The notes beneath the pieces are model-generated. The model did no database searches. It was not told the DNA's origin and worked only from the letters and a program-made list of their open reading frames with translations. This document shows positions 1 to 4,857 of a DNA stretch of 6,713 bases, in pieces. The stretch covers positions 12,149-18,861 of the forward strand of contig PLYW01000109.1 in NCBI GenBank assembly GCA_003151875.1, in the 5' to 3' direction. This DNA is from Acidobacteriaceae bacterium (GTDB lineage Bacteria; Acidobacteriota; Terriglobia; Terriglobales; Acidobacteriaceae). Both the position numbers and the translations under genes were made by a program. The first letter of the stretch is position 1; each line of letters starts with the position of its first letter.

Positions 1-768
1 TGCGTGCAGTGCCACGATCCCCATCAGTCGTCGTCGCCCAAGCTGATGCAGGCGTTCACCCATGTGCCCTTCGCCAGCGGGGGCTGCGATACCTGTCACG
101 CGCCTGCCAAGGACGGCAAGGTGGTGCTGACCCAGACCGACACCAAGGCCCTCTGCGTGACTTGTCACAGCGAGCAGGCCGAAAAGATCGAGAAGGCGAA
201 GGTGCAACATCCGGGCGCGCAGGGCGAATGCATTGCCTGCCACAATCCGCACGCCGGAGCGACGCCGGGCTTTTTGCAGCCTGATCCGGTGAACGCATGC
301 CTGACGTGCCACTCGGAGCAAGCGGAACAACAGAAGAAGGCCCACCTGCACCAGCCGGCATTCAAGACCGGCTGCGCCACCTGTCACGAGCCGCACGGAG
401 GCGACAACGCACACTTGCTGCGTTCCGCCGAGGTCAACACGCTCTGCCTCGAGTGCCATGGACCAGATACTGTGCCCGAAAAGCTGGAGAGCCTGAACAT
501 GATTGCCATCTTCAACGGCAAGGTGAAACTGCCGCTACCCTACAAGGTCCCGGTTCTGCCGTTGAAGTACAACACCGGACACCCGGTGGATTTCCACCCT
601 GTAACCGGTCCGATCAATTCCAAGAATCCTGCGGCGGGCCAGATGACCTGCCTGACCTGCCACCAGCCTCATTCCTCAGCCCAGGCCGATCTGCTGGTGA
701 AAGACCAAAAGGTAGGCATGGCATTCTGCGATACCTGCCACAAGGACAGGCTGATACGGCCGAAATAG
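1..768 (+). CDS. Multiheme c-type cytochrome (doubled-CXXCH type), 5'-truncated by the window edge
   Basis: The first five codons in the window already read C-V-Q-C-H, a heme site, so the gene starts upstream. The 255 visible residues hold nine CXXCH motifs, beginning at residues 1, 29, 52, 77, 100, 125, 149, 217 and 243. Five are followed by the C-H-x-P-H pattern typical of doubled-CXXCH cytochromes (residues 4-8, 80-84, 128-132, 220-224 and the related forms). One heme per about 28 residues is the density of a compact heme wire. Residues 52-99 and 100-148 are diverged tandem copies of a 48-residue module sharing C-x-T-C-H-S-E-Q-A-E. A longer heme-free stretch at 154-216 contains T-G-H-P-V-D-F-H-P, whose histidines could be distal ligands. 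Expected location is the periplasm or outer-membrane face; the signal peptide is not in view. The TAG stop lies 20 bases before the NHL gene, suggesting an operon. Role by family knowledge: electron transfer; the exact partner is unknown. Confidence 0.95.
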   Translation, partial: CVQCHDPHQSSSPKLMQAFTHVPFASGGCDTCHAPAKDGKVVLTQTDTKALCVTCHSEQAEKIEKAKVQHPGAQGECIACHNPHAGATPGFLQPDPVNACLTCHSEQAEQQKKAHLHQPAFKTGCATCHEPHGGDNAHLLRSAEVNTLCLECHGPDTVPEKLESLNMIAIFNGKVKLPLPYKVPVLPLKYNTGHPVDFHPVTGPINSKNPAAGQMTCLTCHQPHSSAQADLLVKDQKVGMAFCDTCHKDRLIRPK

Positions 769-776
769 TTTTCGAT

Positions 777-782
777 GGAGAG
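777..782 (+). promoter_or_regulatory. Ribosome binding site of the NHL gene (decides its start)
   Basis: GGAGAG lies six bases before the ATG at 789. The open frame of the NHL gene extends upstream to about 297, but that part overlaps the cytochrome gene in another frame and encodes no recognisable domain. This site plus the signal peptide directly after the ATG fix the start at 789. Confidence 0.75.
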
Positions 783-788
783 TTAACG

Positions 789-2084
789 ATGTTTGCCCAA
801 AGCAAGAGTTCGAATGACCGTTGGACGAAAATCACGATCCTGATTTTGGCGCTGCTCGCGGCGCTTCTTTTTCCCCATCTCAGCTGGGCGCAGAAGAAGA
901 AAAAGGCGGACGCCGACCCTAACAGCAAGTTGCCCAAGAGAGTGAATTTCGACATCAGCAAGATCGTATGGCCGAACCCGCCGGCGATCGCGCGAATCAA
1001 GTTCGTGGAGCAGTTTACGGGTGAAAAAATCGATTGGAATGCGATCGCCACGAAAGGTTCAACGAAGCCGAAGCAAGGCTGGATGGACCGTTTGGCCGGC
1101 ACCAAACCGGTGGAAGAGCAGAACATCACGGTCCCGTTCCAGCTTATTCGGACCTATGGGGTCGGATTTGATTCCAAGGGAAACGTTTACGCCGCAGACC
1201 AGGGGGCCGGGGCCATCTTTATCTTTAATCCTGAGACCAAAGCGGTCGAGATGATTCGCAATGCTCACGAAGCGCACTTTGGCTTGATCGTGGGTCTGGC
1301 CATCGACGACAACGACCGCATTTTCGTGAGCGACGACAAACTACACCACGTGGCCGTGATCAACGCTAAGCATCAGCAGGAGAGCAGCTTCGGCGCAGAG
1401 GTGTTGGTGCGTCCCGGAGGACTCGCCATCGACACCTCAAATCGCTTTCTCTATGTCGTGGACACGGGTAACGACGTCGTGGACGTATTCGACGCGGATA
1501 GTTTCAAGCTGCTGCGCAAGATTGGAACGCCCAGTCAGAAGCACATGGCCACCGAGCCGGGGTTGTTCTCACTGCCTACCAATGTCGCGGTCGACCGCGA
1601 CGGCAACGTTTACGTCACCGACACCCTGAACAATCGCGTGGAGATCTTTGACGCCGACGGGACCTTTATCAGCACCTTCGGCAAGAGCGGTGACGGCCCC
1701 GGGTATTTCGCGCGTCCCAAGGGGATTGCGATTGACGCTGACGGCCACATCTGGGTCGTTGACGCCATGCAGCAGCGGGTGCAGGTGTTCAACAACGAGG
1801 GACGCCTGCTGATCTACTTCGGCGAGCTTGGGGGATATCCTGGGCAGTTCCAGGATCCGTATGACATTGCCATTGACATCAAATCGAACCGCGTCATCAC
1901 TTCGGAGCAGTACCAAGGCCGGGTACAGATGTTCCGCTACGTTACCGATGCCGAGGCGGACCAATTGAAGAAGGAGCGGGAGGCGACCCAGGGAAAGACC
2001 AGCCCTGCCGCCACCGAGACCGCCAAGAGTGTCCCGGCCAAGGATGCAGTAGCGGCACCGCCAGTAGCTGTCCCGCCGAAATAG
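789..2084 (+). CDS. Secreted NHL-repeat six-bladed beta-propeller protein
   Basis: This gene encodes 431 residues. A polar N-terminus is followed by a hydrophobic helix at about 15-33 and L-S-W-A-Q, consistent with signal peptidase I cleavage after Ala34; the next residues are K-K-K-K. Residues 58-75 carry W-P-N-P-P-A-I-A-R-I-K-F-V, a segment often seen before the propeller in this family. Six NHL-type repeats follow at roughly 122-148, 166-192, 207-235, 262-289, 308-336 and 356-383, each with the pattern (G)(I/V)AxDxxGxxYVxDxxNxRVxxF; the best are D-R-D-G-N-V-Y-V-T-D-T-L-N-N-R-V and the blade after it. Six repeats suit a closed six-bladed propeller. Residues 386-431 form a charged, then Ala/Pro/Lys-rich, probably disordered tail. 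There is no CXXCH motif, so it carries no c-type heme. Such propellers often neighbour multiheme cytochromes in Geobacter-like genomes; a scaffold or assembly role is inferred, not shown. Confidence 0.93.
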   Translation: MFAQSKSSNDRWTKITILILALLAALLFPHLSWAQKKKKADADPNSKLPKRVNFDISKIVWPNPPAIARIKFVEQFTGEKIDWNAIATKGSTKPKQGWMDRLAGTKPVEEQNITVPFQLIRTYGVGFDSKGNVYAADQGAGAIFIFNPETKAVEMIRNAHEAHFGLIVGLAIDDNDRIFVSDDKLHHVAVINAKHQQESSFGAEVLVRPGGLAIDTSNRFLYVVDTGNDVVDVFDADSFKLLRKIGTPSQKHMATEPGLFSLPTNVAVDRDGNVYVTDTLNNRVEIFDADGTFISTFGKSGDGPGYFARPKGIAIDADGHIWVVDAMQQRVQVFNNEGRLLIYFGELGGYPGQFQDPYDIAIDIKSNRVITSEQYQGRVQMFRYVTDAEADQLKKEREATQGKTSPAATETAKSVPAKDAVAAPPVAVPPK

Positions 2085-2150
2085 CGGTTGAGGTGGTAAG
2101 AATCGCCATAAAGTTGGCGTAGATTTCTCCGTAAAGGGAGGAATTCCGCC

Positions 2151-2178
2151 ATTTTTCCAAGCCAAGTGGAAGAATTTT
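2151..2178 (+). terminator. Weak terminator-like hairpin after the NHL gene
   Basis: ATTTTTCCA (2151-2159) pairs with TGGAAGAAT (2167-2175), giving nine pairs including one G-T, around a 7-base loop and followed by only three further T residues. It lies 67 bases after the NHL stop. The stem is A/T-rich, so it would be weak; it could instead be an unrelated inverted repeat. Confidence 0.3.
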
Positions 2179-2370
2179 GTCGAATTAGGGTGACTGTCCT
2201 AGTGAGTCCCCCAATCGTCCCCTCCAAATTTTCCCCGTAACCAAACCCGAAAAATGCGGCAATTTGCCCTACAGTTCAAGGGGAGTGGATGATTTGGCGC
2301 AGTTGCAAGTTTCAACACCCCTTTGACTTCGCCCCCGGCTTCTTTTGTTTTCATAGGTTTGCAATGGTAA

Positions 2371-2457
2371 TGTTGCCCTGGAACGGGCCATTCAGTTTCG
2401 GCCAGCTACGTGCATTTGCAGAGGTGGGGGCAGTTGGGGCCAGGCCTCCGGGCAACA
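2371..2457 (+). promoter_or_regulatory. Candidate structured mRNA leader of the tetraheme cytochrome gene
   Basis: TGTTGCCC (2371-2378) is perfectly complementary to GGGCAACA (2450-2457). With T2379 bulged, GGA (2380-2382) pairs with TCC (2447-2449), making an 11-bp closing stem around about 64 bases. The interior is G-rich and can form smaller helices, for example between GGCC blocks. The element ends 23 bases before the AGGAG ribosome site and 37 bases before the ATG, a usual place for a cis-acting leader RNA. I could not match it to a known riboswitch; the key GEMM (cyclic dinucleotide), cobalamin, TPP and SAH sequence boxes were not seen. It could be a chance pairing or a protein-binding leader. 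Confidence 0.35.
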
Positions 2458-2480
2458 GAATCAAAAATTGCAGTTTTATC

Positions 2481-2485
2481 AGGAG
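2481..2485 (+). promoter_or_regulatory. Ribosome binding site of the tetraheme cytochrome gene
   Basis: AGGAG sits nine bases before the ATG at 2495. It favours this start over an in-frame TTG at 2468, which would put nine extra residues ahead of the M-K-K signal-peptide start. Confidence 0.8.
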
Positions 2486-2494
2486 ATCGATCTC

Positions 2495-3349
2495 ATGAAA
2501 AAAGTAATCCTCATCCTCGCAGTAGTTTTCGCCGCCATGACTATGGCGATGGCGCAAAACTACAGCTCCCCAACTGACGTCTTGGGAGCCCACCTAGTTT
2601 ACGGGCGCGGTTGCGTGGCTTGTCATAGTCCGCACAGCGGCGCTCGCGGCAACGGCATCGCAACATCCGATAAAACGACTGGCGATGTTGCATTGTGGGG
2701 CGCGGACGTGCAACCCTACTACAGCCAGACGTTCAAGTTCGGCGATGCCGGTGGCTACCCAATTACCACGCCGGCCAATACGCTGCTTGGCGCGCACGAC
2801 GCAGGCACAGGCGTAATGTTCTGCCTGAGCTGCCATGACGGCAACATTGCCGTAAATGGCATGATGACCGGCCAAACGGTTGAAACCATCCCGAACAAGA
2901 TCGGTGGGCACGCTCCTACCTTCCTGGGCAACGATGGCAACACCGCAGGCGACTACAACAACGACCACCCGGTGGGTCCTGTGGCGGCAGTAGGCTGCGG
3001 CGGCCAGTACAACTGGGATTGCCAGATCGACGGCAACGGAAACCTGCAGATGAATGGTCCGGCGTCCTCGCAATTCGTGAAGGATTACGGCTTTACCGTC
3101 AGCTTGGCTAAGTTTGCCGGTCAAACGCAAAAGACCCAGGTAGCCTGCACCACCTGCCACGACCAGCACAGCATGACCGTCTACACTGGCAAGATTGGTC
3201 TCGTCCAGGGTACCTGGCAGACCATGTTCTTTGTTCGCGGCTACTACAATCCCGGCAGCGCGACCAGCAACTCTGCGGCCCAGTTCTGCCGCAACTGCCA
3301 CGGCGGAGAATCCAACGAAATGCACAACTCGAACCTGCCGACCACCTAG
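2495..3349 (+). CDS. Secreted tetraheme c-type cytochrome, candidate extracellular (OmcE/OmcS-like) cytochrome
   Basis: This gene encodes 284 residues. M-K-K plus a hydrophobic stretch to A-M-A|Q gives a clear signal peptide with cleavage near residue 20. Four CXXCH motifs begin at 40, 110, 218 and 265. Seven histidines outside these motifs (33, 47, 101, 139, 158, 225, 277) are enough for bis-His ligation of all four hemes. C-H-S-P-H at 43-47 and N-D-H-P-V-G at 156-161 are patterns common in cytochrome c3-like families. One heme per about 66 mature residues is sparse, unlike the upstream cytochrome but similar to the extracellular filament cytochromes OmcS and OmcE. Two extra cysteines, C168 and C176, flank G-G-Q-Y-N-W-D and could form a disulfide. 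The middle is rich in Gly, Asn and Asp. The gene has its own ribosome site and is followed by a strong terminator, so it is probably expressed strongly and largely alone. The c-type heme assignment is firm; extracellular location and polymerisation are inferred. Confidence 0.92.
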   Translation: MKKVILILAVVFAAMTMAMAQNYSSPTDVLGAHLVYGRGCVACHSPHSGARGNGIATSDKTTGDVALWGADVQPYYSQTFKFGDAGGYPITTPANTLLGAHDAGTGVMFCLSCHDGNIAVNGMMTGQTVETIPNKIGGHAPTFLGNDGNTAGDYNNDHPVGPVAAVGCGGQYNWDCQIDGNGNLQMNGPASSQFVKDYGFTVSLAKFAGQTQKTQVACTTCHDQHSMTVYTGKIGLVQGTWQTMFFVRGYYNPGSATSNSAAQFCRNCHGGESNEMHNSNLPTT

Positions 3350-3368
3350 TCCGCACGTTCCGTACTTC

Positions 3369-3396
3369 GGGGGAGGGCAGTTTCCTCCCCCTTTTT
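3369..3396 (+). terminator. Strong intrinsic terminator after the tetraheme cytochrome gene
   Basis: GGGGGAGG (3369-3376) and CCTCCCCC (3384-3391) form a perfect 8-bp GC-rich stem with a 7-base loop, followed directly by TTTTT (3392-3396). It begins 20 bases after the cytochrome stop and ends 14 bases before the next start codon. No room remains for a promoter between it and the next gene, so that gene depends on read-through or on a promoter upstream of the hairpin. Confidence 0.88.
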
Positions 3397-3398
3397 AA

Positions 3399-3403
3399 TG
3401 AGG
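3399..3403 (+). promoter_or_regulatory. Ribosome binding site that favours start 3410 for the PpiC/SurA-like gene
   Basis: TGAGG lies six bases before the ATG at 3410. The in-frame ATG at 3398 directly follows the terminator T-run and has no purine-rich site before it. Start 3410 also gives the more typical signal peptide beginning M-K-F. Confidence 0.55.
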
Positions 3404-3409
3404 CATTTT

Positions 3410-4435
3410 ATGAAGTTCCTGATTGCAACCTCCATCCTGATCCTGACCGCCATCAGTTCTCTGTCGGGCCAGATGGCCTCCGCCCACGCCTCGTCCGCAA
3501 CGGTGAAACCGGTCAGCGTGCCCGCAGCACCTCAAGCTTCCGGTAAACCTGTCGCACGCGTCAACGGAGCGGTGTTGACCGATCGTGACCTGCTGCGCGA
3601 GATGTACAACATCTTTCCCTACGCCCGCCAGCACAATGGCAGCTTTCCCAAGGAGCTGGAACCGGGGATCCGGCAGGGCGCGCTGAAGATGATCGTCTTC
3701 GAGGAGTTGGTGTACCAGGACGCTGAGCGCCGCAAGTTGACGGTTTCGCCCGTCAAACTGAATAAAGCGGTGGCCGATTTCCGTACGCAGTTCAAGAACC
3801 CGGAGGAATACAGATACTTTGTAAAGACCGAGGGCGGCGGCTCGGAGCAAGCCTTGCGGGCCAAGATCCAGAGATCGTTGCTGATTGACCTGGAGTTGCA
3901 GCAAGAGATCCAGCACAAGGCCGCGATCTCCCTGGCACAGGCCAAGGCGTACTACGACAAGAACCCCAACCAATTCCGTGTGGGAGAGACCTTCACGATT
4001 CAGACCATATCGATACTCCCGCCAGACAAAGCCACTCCGGCACAACTGAAAGACGCACGTAAGAAGGCCGAAGATGCTGTCAAGCAGGCAAAGGCCACCA
4101 AAGACTACGAGACCTTCGGCGTTCTGGCAGAGAAGATTTCAGAAGACAACTACAGGGTGATGATGGGTGACCACCATGAGGTGGAAGGGGACAAGCTTCC
4201 CCCCGTAGTCGTGAAGGTGCTGCTGACAATGCAACCGGGGCAAGTAAGCAACCTGATTCAGTTCGAAGGGGTTTATAGCGTCATACGGCTGAACGCCCAC
4301 ACGCCCGCCCGCGTAAAGAATTTCGACGAGGTGAAGGACGCCCTGCTGAAGCAGATGCAACAACAAAAGACGGAGCAATTACGCACCAGCCTGGACAAGA
4401 AGCTGCGCTCCAACGCCAAGGTGGAAGTGCTGTAA
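3410..4435 (+). CDS. Periplasmic SurA/PpiC-like folding factor with degenerate parvulin site
   Basis: With the start at 3410 the protein has 341 residues (345 if 3398 is used). A signal peptide covers about 1-25, ending A-S-A, followed by a Pro/Ala/Val linker to about 45. Residues 47-60 read P-V-A-R-V-N-G-A-V-L-T-D-R-D, the usual opening of SurA-type N-terminal chaperone domains, followed by helices to about 185. A parvulin-like domain spans about 194-295: F-T-I-Q-T-I-S-I-L near its start, a Lys/Ala-rich helix, F-G-V-L-A-E-K-I-S-E-D, L-T-M-Q-P-G-Q-V-S, and G-V-Y-S-V-I-R-L at its end. In active parvulins the first and last of these segments normally carry histidine (H-I-L and G-Y-H-I-I); here Ser201 and Ser290 take those places. 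The protein may therefore act as a chaperone rather than an efficient isomerase. The C-terminal helix (304-341) is typical of SurA/PpiC proteins. Likely clients are the neighbouring cytochrome or the outer-membrane barrel. Confidence 0.88.
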   Translation: MKFLIATSILILTAISSLSGQMASAHASSATVKPVSVPAAPQASGKPVARVNGAVLTDRDLLREMYNIFPYARQHNGSFPKELEPGIRQGALKMIVFEELVYQDAERRKLTVSPVKLNKAVADFRTQFKNPEEYRYFVKTEGGGSEQALRAKIQRSLLIDLELQQEIQHKAAISLAQAKAYYDKNPNQFRVGETFTIQTISILPPDKATPAQLKDARKKAEDAVKQAKATKDYETFGVLAEKISEDNYRVMMGDHHEVEGDKLPPVVVKVLLTMQPGQVSNLIQFEGVYSVIRLNAHTPARVKNFDEVKDALLKQMQQQKTEQLRTSLDKKLRSNAKVEVL

Positions 4436-4436
4436 T

Positions 4437-4466
4437 CTATCGCGGAAAAGCTCCGGATAGTTGTTT
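4437..4466 (+). terminator. Terminator-like hairpin just after the PpiC/SurA-like gene
   Basis: CTATC and CGGA (4437-4441, 4443-4446) pair with TCCG and GATAG (4452-4460), giving nine pairs with G4442 bulged and a 5-base loop. The tail TTGTTT follows directly. It starts one base after the TAA stop. The bulge and interrupted T-run make it moderate in strength. Confidence 0.55.
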
Positions 4467-4505
4467 GTGCTCGTAACCGCGGCATTCGGATGGTTAAACC
4501 ACCTT

Positions 4506-4540
4506 CCCACCGCTGAATGAAGCGGTGGGCTTTCTTATTT
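4506..4540 (+). terminator. Intrinsic terminator, second in tandem
   Basis: CCCACCGCT (4506-4514) and AGCGGTGGG (4521-4529) form a perfect 9-bp stem with a 6-base loop, followed by CTTTCTTATTT. It lies about 70 bases after the PpiC/SurA-like gene and probably backs up the first hairpin. Its T-run is on the + strand only, so it acts in the direction of the upstream genes. Confidence 0.8.
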
Positions 4541-4804
4541 CGTCCCGCGTAGCGGGAGTTGGGGCACGTCCTTGTCCTGCGTTTGAGCGTTGACTGGTCG
4601 CGAATCTGGGGAAGTAGCATGACGTGCCATCAGGCGGATCCAGCGGCCGGGACAGGCTTTGTAAAGCCGATTCTCCTGGCTGGGTGATTTCACCGTGCGG
4701 TGTGGCGGATGCCCCAGAAAGCTATGCGGTCGCTCATTCCATTTCTCCTTAACTGTTGTAAACACTGGCCTTTCCGTTTCCCCAATTACGTCGGAGAACG
4801 GCAC
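4535..4804 (-). pseudogene. Possible remnant of a DDE transposase C-terminus (very tentative)
   Basis: A reverse-strand open frame of about 90 codons includes K-E-K-W-N-E-R-P-H-S-F-L-G-H-P-P-H-R. This resembles the W-x-x-x-Y-N-x-x-R-P-H-x-x-L-G-x-x-P ending of IS3/IS481-type integrase-core transposases. The Tyr is missing, the frame is closed by a stop shortly upstream of 4804, no catalytic D-D-E region is seen, and the rest of the frame resembles nothing I know. It may be chance, or a small decayed piece of an insertion sequence. Confidence 0.2.
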
Positions 4805-4857
4805 CTTTCGTGCTCTTACCCTTCATAGGTTTTGACTCTGCCTAAGTGCAGTGATTT

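Larger units (their letters stand above)
2085..2494. other. 410-base spacer before the tetraheme cytochrome gene
   Basis: No convincing protein gene is present. Reading left to right, the sequence shows a 5-bp hairpin (2104-2108 with 2115-2119), an A/T-rich 9-bp hairpin (2151-2175, listed separately), a bulged 7-bp hairpin (2188-2195 with 2205-2211), an 11-base imperfect palindrome GGCAATTTGCC (2258-2268), and the structured segment 2371-2457 listed separately. No clear promoter could be assigned. TTGACT at 2323 has no good -10 box at normal spacing. TTGTTT (2345) with TAATGT (2368) at 17 bases and an extended TG is the best pair, but it would start transcription inside the stem at 2371. The spacer's length and position suggest that the tetraheme gene has its own promoter. 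Confidence 0.6.
4436..4857. other. 422-base spacer with tandem terminators and small inverted repeats
   Basis: No convincing gene is present. Besides the two terminators listed separately, the spacer holds short inverted repeats: TGGTT-A-AACCA (4491-4501), TCCCGC-GTA-GCGGGA (4543-4557), GGCTTT-GT-AAAGCC (4655-4668), and the overlapping GGTGA-TT-TCACC (4683-4694) and CACC-GTGC-GGTG (4691-4702), which could form alternative hairpins. A 4-bp hairpin (4838-4851) lies just before the barrel gene's start. I found no promoter for that gene that I trust. The tandem terminators and the length of the spacer imply the barrel gene is transcribed separately. Confidence 0.6.

Noticed and set aside
297..788. 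Upstream extension of the NHL reading frame
   Set aside because: It overlaps the cytochrome gene in another frame, encodes no domain, and a good ribosome site plus signal peptide mark the start at 789.
2293..2306. Possible sigma-54 promoter (TTGGCGC followed by TTGCA)
   Set aside because: Only seven bases separate the GG and GC pairs; sigma-54 sites need ten.
2371..2457. GEMM-type cyclic-dinucleotide riboswitch
   Set aside because: The conserved core segments and tetraloop/receptor hairpins of that class are not present, although the genomic context would suit it.
2289..2498. 69-codon + strand open frame in the spacer before the tetraheme gene
   Set aside because: It has no signal of coding, overlaps the candidate leader and the ribosome site, and runs over the real start codon in another frame.
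2594..3325. Long reverse-strand open frame opposite the tetraheme cytochrome
   Set aside because: It mirrors the codon bias of the real gene, has no ribosome site or recognisable domain, and the + strand carries four heme motifs and a signal peptide.
4712..4759. Tiny minus-strand open frame M-S-D-R-I-A-F-W-G-I-R-H-T-A-R behind a good AAGGAG site
   Set aside because: Fifteen codons with no conservation evidence; one good ribosome-site match on its own is not enough to call a gene.
2350..4832. Eleven-base string TTCATAGGTTT shared by both spacers (2350-2360 and 4822-4832)
   Set aside because: A few 11-base matches are expected by chance in a window of this size, and the two copies sit at different distances from their genes.
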